The notes: generated by a model not told the origin, from the letters alone. Counted from the stretch's first letter, positions 32,275 through 41,517 are shown. The stretch: 64,000 nucleotides of DNA from an uncultured Eubacterium sp. (GCA_910589595.1 CAJUTM010000014.1:1-64000), one strand, 5' to 3'. Numbers and translations: made by a program.

Positions 32275-33621
32275 CTATTTTTTCGTGTGAATCTTCACCT
32301 TTGTCAACTCATTTCCGTCCGTAAACATATTGTAGCTGTAGGTGATTATTTTGGGCAGAGTGGATTTATTTACCTGTATTCCCTTGGAGGTCAGTTCTCC
32401 GTAAGAGAGATTACTGATTGCTTTTATATCAGTGACATTTGGTAACGGTATGTAGTAGTATCCACCAATCTTTTTTATTTTAATTGTGGCTTCCTGTGGA
32501 GAGATTAAAAGTCCGCATGAACCAAACTGTTCTCGAGACAGATTGATGTTACCAGCCAATAACTGATTTTTTTCACAATACAAAGTTTCCAAAGATTTGT
32601 TATTACTCATATTTAATTGGCGGATAGCGTTATTTGAGCAGTTCAGATAACTTAATTCCATATTTTGACTTACATCAAGTTCAGTTAATTTATTGGCATT
32701 GCATATCATGTAATGAAGTTTTTTATTATATGTCATATCCAGTCTTGTCAACTGATTTCCCTGACAATCAATACGAATTAATCTTTTTAAATTTGTAAGT
32801 TCAATCTCTTTAATTTTATTAAATGAAACATCTAAATTTTCCATGTTTACAGTACCATCTAAATTTATCTTACGAATTTTGTTGCTGCTACAAGAAAGAA
32901 TTTGAAGATTTCTGTTCTTACTGACATCAAGCTTTTTAAATTTGTTGCATGAACAGTCCAAAATTTTTAGTTTTATATTATTATTCAAATTTAGTTTCTT
33001 TAATTTGTTGTAAAAGCAATTTAACTCCTCTAATTTTTTGTGTTTTGATATATTCAAGTTTTTAAATCCACAGTTTGAACAATCCAATTTTTTCAAATTG
33101 GAGGGAAACTTAATCGTTTTTAATTTGTTGTCTGAACAGTTCAAATTTTTTAAATTAGCAGGAAGTTTAATCATTTCTAACTTGTTGTCTGAACAGTCCA
33201 AAATCTTTAATTTAGTATTATTTTTTAAGTTAAGCTTCTTTAATTTGTTGTCTGAACAGTCTAATTCTTCTAATTTTTTGTTTTTTGACAAATCTAAGTA
33301 CTCTATACGGCATACGGAACAATCCAGTCTTTCTAAGTTAGGGAAAAATTCAATTCCTTTTAAAGTAGATGGTTCCGTACATTCTAACCCAAGATGGTAT
33401 TTTTTCAGACGTTCGATATATATTCCAGTAACATCTGCCCGTTCACTGTCGCTTAGTTTCCCATCTTCATTTGTGTCAAAACGTTCTTTCACGTAGAGTT
33501 GGAAACAGAAATCCGGAAAGTTATCATCGTTGATGGCAACACTTTTCGCTTCTATATTCTGTTTTCCACCAAACAGAAAAGCAGACATGGCTATAAATAA
33601 TACGATAAATAATTTTTTCAT
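32275..33621 (-). CDS. secreted leucine-rich-repeat protein, LRR-1
   Basis: The 448-residue product has a signal peptide ('KKLFIVLFIAMSAFLFGG'), the shared N-terminal module 'INDDNFPDFCFQ' plus EF-hand-like 'DTNEDGKLSDSE', then about twelve 20-21-residue repeats of the pattern LxxLDCSxNKLxxLxLxxN, and a C-terminal cap ('YYYIPLPNVTDIKAISNLSYG', 'YNMFTDGNELTKVKI'). It is the longest and most diverged of the four LRR paralogues, with four extra repeats, some lacking the Asn-rich half. GGGGGAG is 6 bases before the ATG. No wall-anchor motif is present. Confidence 0.88.
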   Translation of the reverse strand: MKKLFIVLFIAMSAFLFGGKQNIEAKSVAINDDNFPDFCFQLYVKERFDTNEDGKLSDSERADVTGIYIERLKKYHLGLECTEPSTLKGIEFFPNLERLDCSVCRIEYLDLSKNKKLEELDCSDNKLKKLNLKNNTKLKILDCSDNKLEMIKLPANLKNLNCSDNKLKTIKFPSNLKKLDCSNCGFKNLNISKHKKLEELNCFYNKLKKLNLNNNIKLKILDCSCNKFKKLDVSKNRNLQILSCSSNKIRKINLDGTVNMENLDVSFNKIKEIELTNLKRLIRIDCQGNQLTRLDMTYNKKLHYMICNANKLTELDVSQNMELSYLNCSNNAIRQLNMSNNKSLETLYCEKNQLLAGNINLSREQFGSCGLLISPQEATIKIKKIGGYYYIPLPNVTDIKAISNLSYGELTSKGIQVNKSTLPKIITYSYNMFTDGNELTKVKIHTKK

Positions 33622-33643
33622 AGTACTCCCCCATTCCAAAGCG

Positions 33644-34744
33644 TTATTTCTTCGTGCGAATCGTCACCTTTGTCAGTTCTTCTCCGTCCGTAAACATATT
33701 GTAATTATAAGTAATTGTTTTAGGCAGGGTCGACTTCTTCACTCGTATCCCCTTGGAAGTCAGTTTCCCATAAGAAAGATTGCTGATGACGTTTGTGCCG
33801 ACAACATTCGCCAAAGGAATGTAATAGTATCTGCCAATCTTTTTTATCTTAATGATAGCTTTCTGTGTAGCCGCTTCACAACGAGTTAGTTGTGTTCGGG
33901 AAAGTTTTACATTTCCTGTCAGCAACCGATTTCCATCACAGCGGAAAGTTGTCAGCAACTTGTTTTTTCTTAAATCAAGTTTACGGATAGCGTTTTCTCC
34001 ACAATGTAAGTAGTCTAATAACTTGTTTTTACTAACATTTAATTTTGTTAGTTTATTAGTATGACACTCTAAGCAATTTAATTTTTTATTTTTTGATATA
34101 TCTAATTTTTTTAATTTGTTCTCTCCACAGCATATAGATTTTAGATTTGATAACTTTGTAATATCAATTTTTTTAAGTAAATTCCCTGAGATAATTATAT
34201 CTTCTAGTTTTTTATTTTTATCTACATTAAGCTTCTTGATTTTATTATCACTACAATAAAAGGTTTGAAGTTTTTTGTTTTTATTGATATTAATCTTTTT
34301 TAATTTGTTATATGAACAACGCAACATTTTTAACTTTGTATTGTTTTTTAAATTTAACTTTTGTAAGTTATTATCATTGCAATTTAACTCTTCCAATTTT
34401 TTGTTTTTCGATACATCCAGATAATCCAGATAACATTCTGAACAATATAATTTCTTTAAATTGGGAAAAAATTCAATTCCCTCTAATGTATCGGGAGCCG
34501 GATATTCCAAATCAGAACGATACTCGGACGGACGGCCAACATTTATTTCCGTAACGGCCGCACACTCCTTATCACTTAATTTCCCGTCCTTATTTGTGTC
34601 AAAGCTATTTTTGATAAAAACCTGAAAATAAAAATCCGGAAAGTTATCATCATTGATGGCAACACTTTTCGCTTGTATATTCTGTTTTTCACCAAACAGA
34701 AAAGCAGACATGGCTATAAATAATACGATAACTAGTTTTTTCAT
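33644..34744 (-). CDS. secreted leucine-rich-repeat protein, LRR-2 (mosaic copy)
   Basis: A 366-residue paralogue with signal peptide, EF-hand-like 'DTNKDGKLSDKE', about eight cysteine-type LRRs and the shared C-terminal cap. Its first ~125 residues are identical to LRR-3. Its central and later repeats ('ISGNLLKKIDITKLSNLKSI', 'LECHTNKLTKLNVSKNKLLD') instead match LRR-4 almost exactly. At the DNA level its last ~165 bases are again identical to LRR-3. It therefore looks like a recombinant of its two neighbours. Start: GGGGGAG 6 bases before ATG, and 22 bases after the LRR-3 stop. Confidence 0.88.
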   Translation of the reverse strand: MKKLVIVLFIAMSAFLFGEKQNIQAKSVAINDDNFPDFYFQVFIKNSFDTNKDGKLSDKECAAVTEINVGRPSEYRSDLEYPAPDTLEGIEFFPNLKKLYCSECYLDYLDVSKNKKLEELNCNDNNLQKLNLKNNTKLKMLRCSYNKLKKININKNKKLQTFYCSDNKIKKLNVDKNKKLEDIIISGNLLKKIDITKLSNLKSICCGENKLKKLDISKNKKLNCLECHTNKLTKLNVSKNKLLDYLHCGENAIRKLDLRKNKLLTTFRCDGNRLLTGNVKLSRTQLTRCEAATQKAIIKIKKIGRYYYIPLANVVGTNVISNLSYGKLTSKGIRVKKSTLPKTITYNYNMFTDGEELTKVTIRTKK

Positions 34745-34766
34745 AGTACTCCCCCAATACAAAGCG

Positions 34767-35867
34767 TTATTTCTTCGTGCGAATCGTCACCTTTGTCAGT
34801 TCTTCTCCGTCCGTAAACATATTGTAATTATAAGTAATTGTTTTAGGCAGGGTCGACTTCTTCACTCGTATCCCCTTGGAAGTCAGTTTCCCATAAGAAA
34901 GATTGCTGATGACGTTTGTGCCGACAACATTCGGTAAAGGAATGTAATAATATTTGCCAATTTTTTTCATCTTAATGGTAGCTTTCTGCGCAGCGGCTTC
35001 ACAACGAGTTAGTTGTGTTCGGGAAAGTTTTACATTTCCCGTCAGCAACCGATTTCCATCGCAGCGAAAAGTTGTTAATAGTTTGTTTTTGCTTAAATCC
35101 AGCTTAGAAAGGATATTATTAGCACAATGTAACGTAGTTAAACTTTTGTTTTTGGATACATTTAGTTTAGTTAGTTTATTTGTATGACATTCAAATAAAT
35201 TTAAGTTTTTATTATGAGTTATATCTACTTTTTTTAATTTATTATCACTACAACCAAACATCTTTAGTTTACGCAAGTTCTTTATATTAATTTCTTTCAA
35301 TTTATTATAGGATAAAAATAAATGTGTAAGATTATTATTTTTTTTTACGTTTATTCCCTTTAACTTATTATATATACAATATATTTTTTTTAATTTGTTA
35401 TTTTTAGATAAATCAATTTTGGTTAGTTTGTTATAACTGCAATCTAAAAATATTAATTTCCTATTATTTTTTAAACTAAGCTGTTTTAGGTTATTATTAT
35501 CACAAAAAAGTTCTTCCAATTTTTTGTTTTTTGATACATCCAGATAATCCAGATAACATTCTGAACAATATAATTTCTTTAAATTGGGAAAAAATTCAAT
35601 TCCCTCTAATGTATCGGGAGCCGGATATTCCAAATCAGAACGATACTCGGACGGACGGCCAACATTTATTTCCGTAACGGCCGCACACTCCTTATCACTT
35701 AATTTCCCGTCCTTATTTGTGTCAAAGCTATTTTTGATAAAAACCTGAAAATAAAAATCCGGAAAGTTATCATCATTGATGGCAACACTTTTCGCTTGTA
35801 TATTCTGTTTTTCACCAAACAGAAAAGCAGACATGGCTATAAATAATACGATAACTAGTTTTTTCAT
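34767..35867 (-). CDS. secreted leucine-rich-repeat protein, LRR-3
   Basis: 366 residues, exactly the length of LRR-2 and LRR-4, with the same signal peptide, EF-hand-like loop and C-terminal cap. The central ~180 residues are its own: repeats such as 'LFCDNNNLKQLSLKNNRK' and 'LFLSYNKLKEINIKNLRK' have no close match in the neighbours. The central DNA is visibly more AT-rich than the conserved ends. Start has the same GGGGGAG site; the gap to LRR-4 is again 22 bases. Confidence 0.88.
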   Translation of the reverse strand: MKKLVIVLFIAMSAFLFGEKQNIQAKSVAINDDNFPDFYFQVFIKNSFDTNKDGKLSDKECAAVTEINVGRPSEYRSDLEYPAPDTLEGIEFFPNLKKLYCSECYLDYLDVSKNKKLEELFCDNNNLKQLSLKNNRKLIFLDCSYNKLTKIDLSKNNKLKKIYCIYNKLKGINVKKNNNLTHLFLSYNKLKEINIKNLRKLKMFGCSDNKLKKVDITHNKNLNLFECHTNKLTKLNVSKNKSLTTLHCANNILSKLDLSKNKLLTTFRCDGNRLLTGNVKLSRTQLTRCEAAAQKATIKMKKIGKYYYIPLPNVVGTNVISNLSYGKLTSKGIRVKKSTLPKTITYNYNMFTDGEELTKVTIRTKK

Positions 35868-35889
35868 AGTACTCCCCCAATACAAAGCG

Positions 35890-36990
35890 TTATTTCTTCG
35901 TGCGAATCGTCACCTTTGTCAGTTCTTCTCCGTCCGTAAACATATTGTAGTTATAAGTAATTGTTTTAGGCAGGGTAGACTTCTTTACACGTATCCCTTT
36001 GGAAGTCAGTTTCCCATAGGAAAGATTGCTGATGACGTTCGTACCGACAACATTCGGTAAAGGAATGTAGTAGTATCTGCCAATCTTTTTCATCTTAATG
36101 GTAGCTTTCTGCGTAGCGGCTTCACAACGAGTTAGTTGTGTTCGGGAAAGTTTTACGTTGCCTGTCAACAGTTGGTTTCCGTCGCAACGGAAAGTTGTCA
36201 GCAGCTTGTTTTTTCTTAAATCAAGTTTACGGATAGCGTTCTCTCCACAATGTAAGTAGTCTAATAACTTGTTTTTACTAACATTTAATTTTGTTAGCTT
36301 ATTGGTATGACACTCTAAGCAATTTAATTTTTTATTTTTTGATACATCTAATTTTTTTAATTTATTTCTTCCACAACATATAGATTTTAAATTTGATAAC
36401 TTTGTAATATCAATTTTTTTGAGTAAATTCCCTGAAATAAGTATGTCTTCTAGCTTTCTATTTTTGTCTAAATTGATTTTCTTGATTTTATTATCACTAC
36501 AATAAAAGATTTTAAGCTTTTTGCTTTGACTGATATCAATTTTTTTTAATTTATTGTCTGTACAGCTTAAAGTTTCTAATTTTGTGTTTTTTTTCAAATA
36601 TAATTTTTCTAAATTATTATAACTACAATTTAAATACTCTAATTTTTTATTCTTTGAAATATCCAAATAGTACAAACCGCATTTTGTACAATCCAGTGTT
36701 TTTAAATTGGGGAAAAATTCAATTCCCTCTAATGTGTAGGGAGCCGGATATTCCAAATCAGAACGATACTCGGACGGACGGCCGACATTTATTTCCGTAA
36801 TGGCTGCACACTCCTTATCACTCAATTTGCCGTCCTTATTTGTGTCAAAGCTATTTTTGATAAAAACCTGAAAATAGAAATCAGGAAAGTTGTCATCATT
36901 GATAGCAACACTTTTCGCTTCTATATTCTGTTTTTCACCAAACAGAATAGCAGACATAGCTATAAATAATACGATAAATAGTTGTTTCAT
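35890..36990 (-). CDS. secreted leucine-rich-repeat protein, LRR-4
   Basis: 366 residues with signal peptide ('KQLFIVLFIAMSAILFG'), EF-hand-like 'DTNKDGKLSDKE', about eight LRRs and the shared cap. It is the first of the four paralogues in transcription order, and its start uses a different ribosome site (AAGGAGG) from the other three, so it may be the founder of the array. It follows the subtilase gene by 35 bases. A start at 37041 would overlap the subtilase gene and is not favoured. Confidence 0.88.
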   Translation of the reverse strand: MKQLFIVLFIAMSAILFGEKQNIEAKSVAINDDNFPDFYFQVFIKNSFDTNKDGKLSDKECAAITEINVGRPSEYRSDLEYPAPYTLEGIEFFPNLKTLDCTKCGLYYLDISKNKKLEYLNCSYNNLEKLYLKKNTKLETLSCTDNKLKKIDISQSKKLKIFYCSDNKIKKINLDKNRKLEDILISGNLLKKIDITKLSNLKSICCGRNKLKKLDVSKNKKLNCLECHTNKLTKLNVSKNKLLDYLHCGENAIRKLDLRKNKLLTTFRCDGNQLLTGNVKLSRTQLTRCEAATQKATIKMKKIGRYYYIPLPNVVGTNVISNLSYGKLTSKGIRVKKSTLPKTITYNYNMFTDGEELTKVTIRTKK

Positions 36991-37025
36991 AGTAACCTCC
37001 TTCAGACAGAAAATATTTTTGCTTA

Positions 37026-39476
37026 TTATTTTTTTACACAATAAAGATGTAATTCCTTGTTGTCTGTAAATTTTATTTTCTTCTTTGGTTTATACTTTGC
37101 CTTTTTCGCCTTTTTCTTTGTACTCCATCCTTTAAATTTCTTTTTTTTGATTTTAAATACATTACCATACAGTTTAAAACTATTTTTTTTCGGTTTAAAA
37201 GGTATTACCTGTGTTTTTTTCTTCTTTTTATAATGGTAGATTATTTTACGTTCAATATTGTATTTTAACGTGCGCTGATGTGAACCATAAAAACATACGA
37301 TAAATATCTGATTATTTTTCATTCCCCTTTTAGCAGTTTCATGAACTGTTTTATTCTTTGTTGTACCTGTCCTCTTGAAAAAAACTTTTTTGTTACCTTT
37401 TTTATAGTATATCTGATATGTATAATTACTGTTTGTGTTTGGCTTAAATTTGATTCTTAACAATTTTGATTTTATTTCTGCTTCTATACCATTCTTATCT
37501 GGTATTTCTATTTCCGTGTCATTTTTATCAATGTTAATATCAAAGGTTGTATTATCTTTGACAGCAGCCCACTTGTCATTCACGTCTTCTACCCGATAAT
37601 TAACGGCTTTATTAATATCCTCTTGTTCGCCGGCATTTTCTTCTTTATATTTCTTTAATATAACTGCCATCTTATTTAAGAAATCATCCGTTCCATTTAC
37701 GGCAGCAACTAATTCATTACTCACTTTTTGTGACAGAATGCTTGCAACTTTCATTTTATCAACAACATCGGCACAGGCAAAATATGTAAGCTTGTCATTG
37801 TAGTAATCCTTGTCTTTTTTCGTGCTGGTTTTGCTGTTGGAGATATCATGCCATAATTGGGTAACGGAATTCTCCCATCCCTTCTGTCCTACCCGATTGT
37901 GAACAATTTCATAAAAGTTATTAGTATCTTTTTCCTTTCGGTATCCCATATGAGCAAATGTATCAGTAATTGTATGAAGCGCCAACCCTAAAATGGCATA
38001 CCCTTTTTGTTGTGCAGACATAGTATTGTTAGTTAAACTGCTATTTAATTTATTTATACATCCCGCATAGAATTTGTTAAGACTGTCTCCCAATTCTGTT
38101 TGAATATTATATTGTTTTTGTAAATTTAATTTATTATAAGCATCCCCATTTACAAAAAACCCCTTAAACTCCGGCAACTGTTCTTTCCCCTCTTTAATCA
38201 GCTGTTTTGCATATGCCAGCAGGTAACTGACATTGGCAAAATAGTTTCCATCGCCGTGGAAGCATGGATGCTTGGACATTTGTTTCATTGAGTCGAGTTC
38301 GTCCGGCAGGCGGGCGCCTGCCTTTACAAAGGCAATATCGCTTTCTGCAATTGCGTTTGTCGCCTGTGTCATTTCCTCATGTCTTGTTCTGCTCCACAGT
38401 CCATTGACATAGGGAACTTTGCCCTCGTGGGATTTAACGGAAGCCGTATTTTCCGGCAGTTCCGACGCCGCTCTTTGAATTGCCGTCTTTTCCGCAAGAC
38501 CTTGCTTTTTATAAGTGCGATAAGAGCTATTCATCTGCTTATAGTTGAGATTTGTCTGTGTGTAGTCGACCAGTCCGTTTCCGCACGCGCCGTGGACGGC
38601 TTCCGTGTTTGCGCTGCCGACAAGGAGCTGGCGGATAAATTCGTTCGATTTATCGGGATGTTTTCCCCAGAGGACGGCAGCAATTCCCGTCACTTGTGCG
38701 GCCGATACGCTGGTGCCGTCGTCTACTACCACGCCGCCAAAGGCTCCGGTCGATAAGATACGGTTCCCCGGAGCGACAACATCCAGTTCGTCGCCGGTGG
38801 AACTGCTCTCCATCACGGAATTATCCACGTCCGTAGCGCCTACGGAGATAACTTCATCGAACGCTGCGGGGTATTCTATTGTAGATTCATCCTCTGCCGC
38901 ATTGCCGTCGTTGCCGGCCGCAGCAATTATAAGGATTCCCTGTCTGTACGCCTTTTTTATCGTCTCTTCCAGTTCTTCCGAATAATATTTTGTGCCAAAG
39001 CTCATATGAATAATATGAACTTTTTCCTGCATTGCCCATTCCAGCGCTTCTATTACTCTGTCCACAGGAGCTTCGTTGCTGGCGTCCAGTATTCTCGCCA
39101 CATAAAGCTCCGCGTTGGCGGCGATACCCGTTATCCGTTCATCGTTTTCGGTTGCGCATATAAGTCCTGCCACACTTGTTCCGTGCCCCGTCTCATCCTG
39201 AAACATGGAATGCAGTTCCTCTTCGCCGAGAAAATCTTTTCGCTTCGCAAAAGGAATATTCCTATCCGTATCCAGACCGGAATCCAGAACGGCAACACGT
39301 ATTTTCGGTAAACGCTTGCTGTCCGCATAGCTGTTTTCCGCCTTGAGACATTTAATATTCCATTCTGCCTCTTTACTTAATGTTTCCGCTTCTGTTGTGT
39401 GTCTTCCGAATGCGGCGCATTCTGCCAGTATACTTAGCAATATAAGAATGGCTATCATTCTCTTCGTGTAATTCAT
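37026..39476 (-). CDS. secreted subtilase fused to a His-rich helical domain
   Basis: An 816-residue protein with signal peptide. The S8 protease domain (about 45-320) has the full catalytic set: Asp in 'VAVLDSGLDTD', His in 'ETGHGTSVAGL', Asn in 'AAAGNDGNA', Ser in 'DGTSVSAAQVTG'. Residues about 370-630 form an alpha-helical region with 'KHPCFHGDGNYFANVSYLLA' and 'LALHTITDTFAHMGYR', a pattern like the zinc-binding helices of phospholipase C/P1-nuclease-type or DUF6765 proteins. The end (about 690-816) is strongly basic with 'GNVFKIKKKKFKGWSTKKKA', a repeat-like cell-surface tail. No propeptide domain is obvious between signal peptide and protease. It is the second gene of the surface operon. 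Confidence 0.88.
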   Translation of the reverse strand: MNYTKRMIAILILLSILAECAAFGRHTTEAETLSKEAEWNIKCLKAENSYADSKRLPKIRVAVLDSGLDTDRNIPFAKRKDFLGEEELHSMFQDETGHGTSVAGLICATENDERITGIAANAELYVARILDASNEAPVDRVIEALEWAMQEKVHIIHMSFGTKYYSEELEETIKKAYRQGILIIAAAGNDGNAAEDESTIEYPAAFDEVISVGATDVDNSVMESSSTGDELDVVAPGNRILSTGAFGGVVVDDGTSVSAAQVTGIAAVLWGKHPDKSNEFIRQLLVGSANTEAVHGACGNGLVDYTQTNLNYKQMNSSYRTYKKQGLAEKTAIQRAASELPENTASVKSHEGKVPYVNGLWSRTRHEEMTQATNAIAESDIAFVKAGARLPDELDSMKQMSKHPCFHGDGNYFANVSYLLAYAKQLIKEGKEQLPEFKGFFVNGDAYNKLNLQKQYNIQTELGDSLNKFYAGCINKLNSSLTNNTMSAQQKGYAILGLALHTITDTFAHMGYRKEKDTNNFYEIVHNRVGQKGWENSVTQLWHDISNSKTSTKKDKDYYNDKLTYFACADVVDKMKVASILSQKVSNELVAAVNGTDDFLNKMAVILKKYKEENAGEQEDINKAVNYRVEDVNDKWAAVKDNTTFDINIDKNDTEIEIPDKNGIEAEIKSKLLRIKFKPNTNSNYTYQIYYKKGNKKVFFKRTGTTKNKTVHETAKRGMKNNQIFIVCFYGSHQRTLKYNIERKIIYHYKKKKKTQVIPFKPKKNSFKLYGNVFKIKKKKFKGWSTKKKAKKAKYKPKKKIKFTDNKELHLYCVKK

Positions 39477-39527
39477 CTTTCATTTCTCCTCTGCACTAAA
39501 CTTAGCCGTCTGTCTTGACTGACTTCA

Positions 39528-41447
39528 TCATGTTACGGTAACCGTTTTGCTAAACGGACTGTTTTCTTTTTCCTTTCCGGACTGATAATTTGCCCTTATC
39601 CGGTATTTCACTCCTTTCTTCGCTTTCTTAACGGTGTATTTTGTCTTGCTGCTCCCTACCTGTTTAAGTTTCTTAAACGTTTTTTTCTTCTTTTCATATA
39701 TAGTATAACCGGTGGCCTGCTTTACCTTTTTCCACGATAAAATAAATTTTTTACCCTTTTTCTTAGCCGATAAACTTGGTTTTTTCAGTCCTGCACTGAC
39801 ATGAACAAGCGCATAATCATAGGCTCCGGTATATTCATCGTACAGCAGTATTTTTGCCGTTCCGATTCCCGTCGCTTTTATCCATCCGCCCGATGTCACC
39901 GTCGCCACAGACGGCGTCTCGCTGCGCCATATAAGTTTTTCTTTCGTGCGGTTCTGCGGTGTTATCGCCGCCCGTAATTGTTTTGTCTTTCCTTTTGTCA
40001 TCGAAAAAGATGTGTTATTCAGATGTATGTTTTTCACGTATATTTCCACGGTTACTTTACAGACGGCATGAAAACCCCCGTCCATTGTAGTAATATGCAC
40101 ATTTGTACTTCCCTGTCCGACGCCGGTAAGTCTTCCCGACTTATCAACGCTTACAATATGCGGATTATCACTTTTCCAAAACGCCCCCTTGTTTGTCGCA
40201 TTGGATGGTATCATCCGCCAGACAGGAGTCTTTGTCTCTCCGATGTCGAGAGAAAGCGTACTTTGTATAAAGACACCTTTCGCTTCCACACTTTTTACTG
40301 TCACCAGACAGCTCGCGCTGAAATTTCCCTCCTTAGATGTCGCCGTAACGACGGCATTCCCCGGTTTGAGGGCGAGATAGCGCCCCTTTGAATCCATTCT
40401 CAAAATATCCTCTCGGGAAACTTTCCAGCTGTAAGCGGTCTCCGTAGCGTCTTCCGGTAATACATGGGCAGTTATTTTCCCCGCCGTACCATCTTCAATT
40501 TCCAGAGTTTGCGGTTCAATGCTGATTCCGGTTACCGGAACATATGGTTTGATTGTCAACCGGCATTTGGCGGTAATGCTATCGTTCTCTGCACTGGCCG
40601 CCGTAACTACTGCTTCGCCCCGATGTTTCCCATATGCGGTTCCGCTCTCGTCAACCGTAACGGCATTGCTGTTTGAAGTAGTAAAATTTATTTTTTGATT
40701 GGTAGCTATCCGCGGATATACGAGAGCTTCCAGCGAGGCGAAATTTTGCTCATACACTAACAGGGATTCTTTCATGCGGATTCGCCGTACAGGAATGTAA
40801 ACCGATGTTTTTTTGACATATCCCCATACTTCGTCGGAATCCCCAAACGTTGATTCATCCTCGAGTTCGACACGATAATACTCCGCACATTGTGAAACGA
40901 TTTCAACGCCTCTGTCCGATTTTACTTCGTCTTTCTTTTCAGTCTTATAAGAAGTGATACCCTCGACATCCGAACATCCCCAATATACTATGGAGCCGTT
41001 TTTGAGAATGCCGCGGATAGTTCCGTCCTCTTCTTCGTCGTCCTCTTCCGCGCTGTCGTCATAAAGCGGCGTTAAATTAGACATCAGTAAAGTACGGACA
41101 ACCTTATCCTGATTCGCTTTACAACTCATGCGGATAACGGAAGTACCTTCTTTCAGGCGGGTAACAAGCCAGTAATTATTTTCTCTTTTTACGCTGCATA
41201 CGGATGTATCGCTTGATGTAAATGAAATACCAGATAAAACTTTTGAACCGGTCGCTTCTGCCGTCAGCTTTACGCTGGAGCCAACGGCGCCTCCCAAATG
41301 GAAACGCGCCTCTTCGGGTACGCCATAAATAATAATGCGCGCACCGCTTCCGAGCGTTTCGGCTTTTGCCTGCCGATTCCCAAGAATACAAAAAAAGAAT
41401 AAAAATAGTACAAAAATAAAACGTATAAAAAGCTTTTGTGTTTTCAT
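39528..41447 (-). CDS. secreted Ig-like (BIG2) / FN3 surface protein
   Basis: The 639-residue product has a signal peptide ('KLFIRFIFVLFLFFFCILG'), a first Ig-like unit, an SH3-like segment ('YYRVELEDESTFGDSDEVWG'), about four BIG2 domains (e.g. 'VTGISIEPQTLEIEDGTAGK', 'VDKSGRLTGVGQGSTNVHI') and a C-terminal FN3-type domain ('SLSAKKKGKKFILSWKKVKQ', 'GYTIYEKKKKTFKKLKQVG'). No catalytic motif; probably a structural or binding protein outside the membrane. It is the first gene of the operon, with its own promoter and a structured leader. GAGGAG precedes the ATG chosen. Confidence 0.87.
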   Translation of the reverse strand: MKTQKLFIRFIFVLFLFFFCILGNRQAKAETLGSGARIIIYGVPEEARFHLGGAVGSSVKLTAEATGSKVLSGISFTSSDTSVCSVKRENNYWLVTRLKEGTSVIRMSCKANQDKVVRTLLMSNLTPLYDDSAEEDDEEEDGTIRGILKNGSIVYWGCSDVEGITSYKTEKKDEVKSDRGVEIVSQCAEYYRVELEDESTFGDSDEVWGYVKKTSVYIPVRRIRMKESLLVYEQNFASLEALVYPRIATNQKINFTTSNSNAVTVDESGTAYGKHRGEAVVTAASAENDSITAKCRLTIKPYVPVTGISIEPQTLEIEDGTAGKITAHVLPEDATETAYSWKVSREDILRMDSKGRYLALKPGNAVVTATSKEGNFSASCLVTVKSVEAKGVFIQSTLSLDIGETKTPVWRMIPSNATNKGAFWKSDNPHIVSVDKSGRLTGVGQGSTNVHITTMDGGFHAVCKVTVEIYVKNIHLNNTSFSMTKGKTKQLRAAITPQNRTKEKLIWRSETPSVATVTSGGWIKATGIGTAKILLYDEYTGAYDYALVHVSAGLKKPSLSAKKKGKKFILSWKKVKQATGYTIYEKKKKTFKKLKQVGSSKTKYTVKKAKKGVKYRIRANYQSGKEKENSPFSKTVTVT

Positions 41448-41474
41448 GATTCTACTCCTCGTATGTAAGTTATC

Positions 41475-41517
41475 TCCGGCTGACGGTGGCACGCCGGATT
41501 CGACCTGTCACCGTCAG
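41475..41517 (-). promoter_or_regulatory. leader with two interleaved hairpins before the surface operon
   Basis: TCCGGC/GCCGGA (41475-41480 with 41493-41498) and CTGACGGTG/CACCGTCAG (41480-41488 with 41509-41517) cross each other, so they form either a pseudoknot or two exclusive folds in the ~85-base leader. No T-run follows, so this is not a terminator. Confidence 0.5.

Larger units (their letters stand above)
33644..35889. repeat. tandem 1,123-bp gene repeats (LRR array)
   Basis: Two full units of exactly 1,123 bp (33644-34766 and 34767-35889), each a 1,101-bp gene plus a 22-bp spacer, and a third diverged gene of the same length at 35890-36990. The unit ends (about 330 bp at the 5' gene end, 165 bp at the 3' end, and the spacer) are near-identical, while the middle diverges. 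Confidence 0.85.

Noticed and set aside
32600..36900. Regularly spaced short DNA repeats resembling a CRISPR array
   Set aside because: The ~63-bp periodicity is in frame and encodes 21-residue leucine-rich repeats; there are no constant repeats with unique spacers.
41490..41515. tRNA-like T-loop on the minus strand
   Set aside because: No acceptor, D or anticodon arms can be drawn around it, and the T-loop is one base short.
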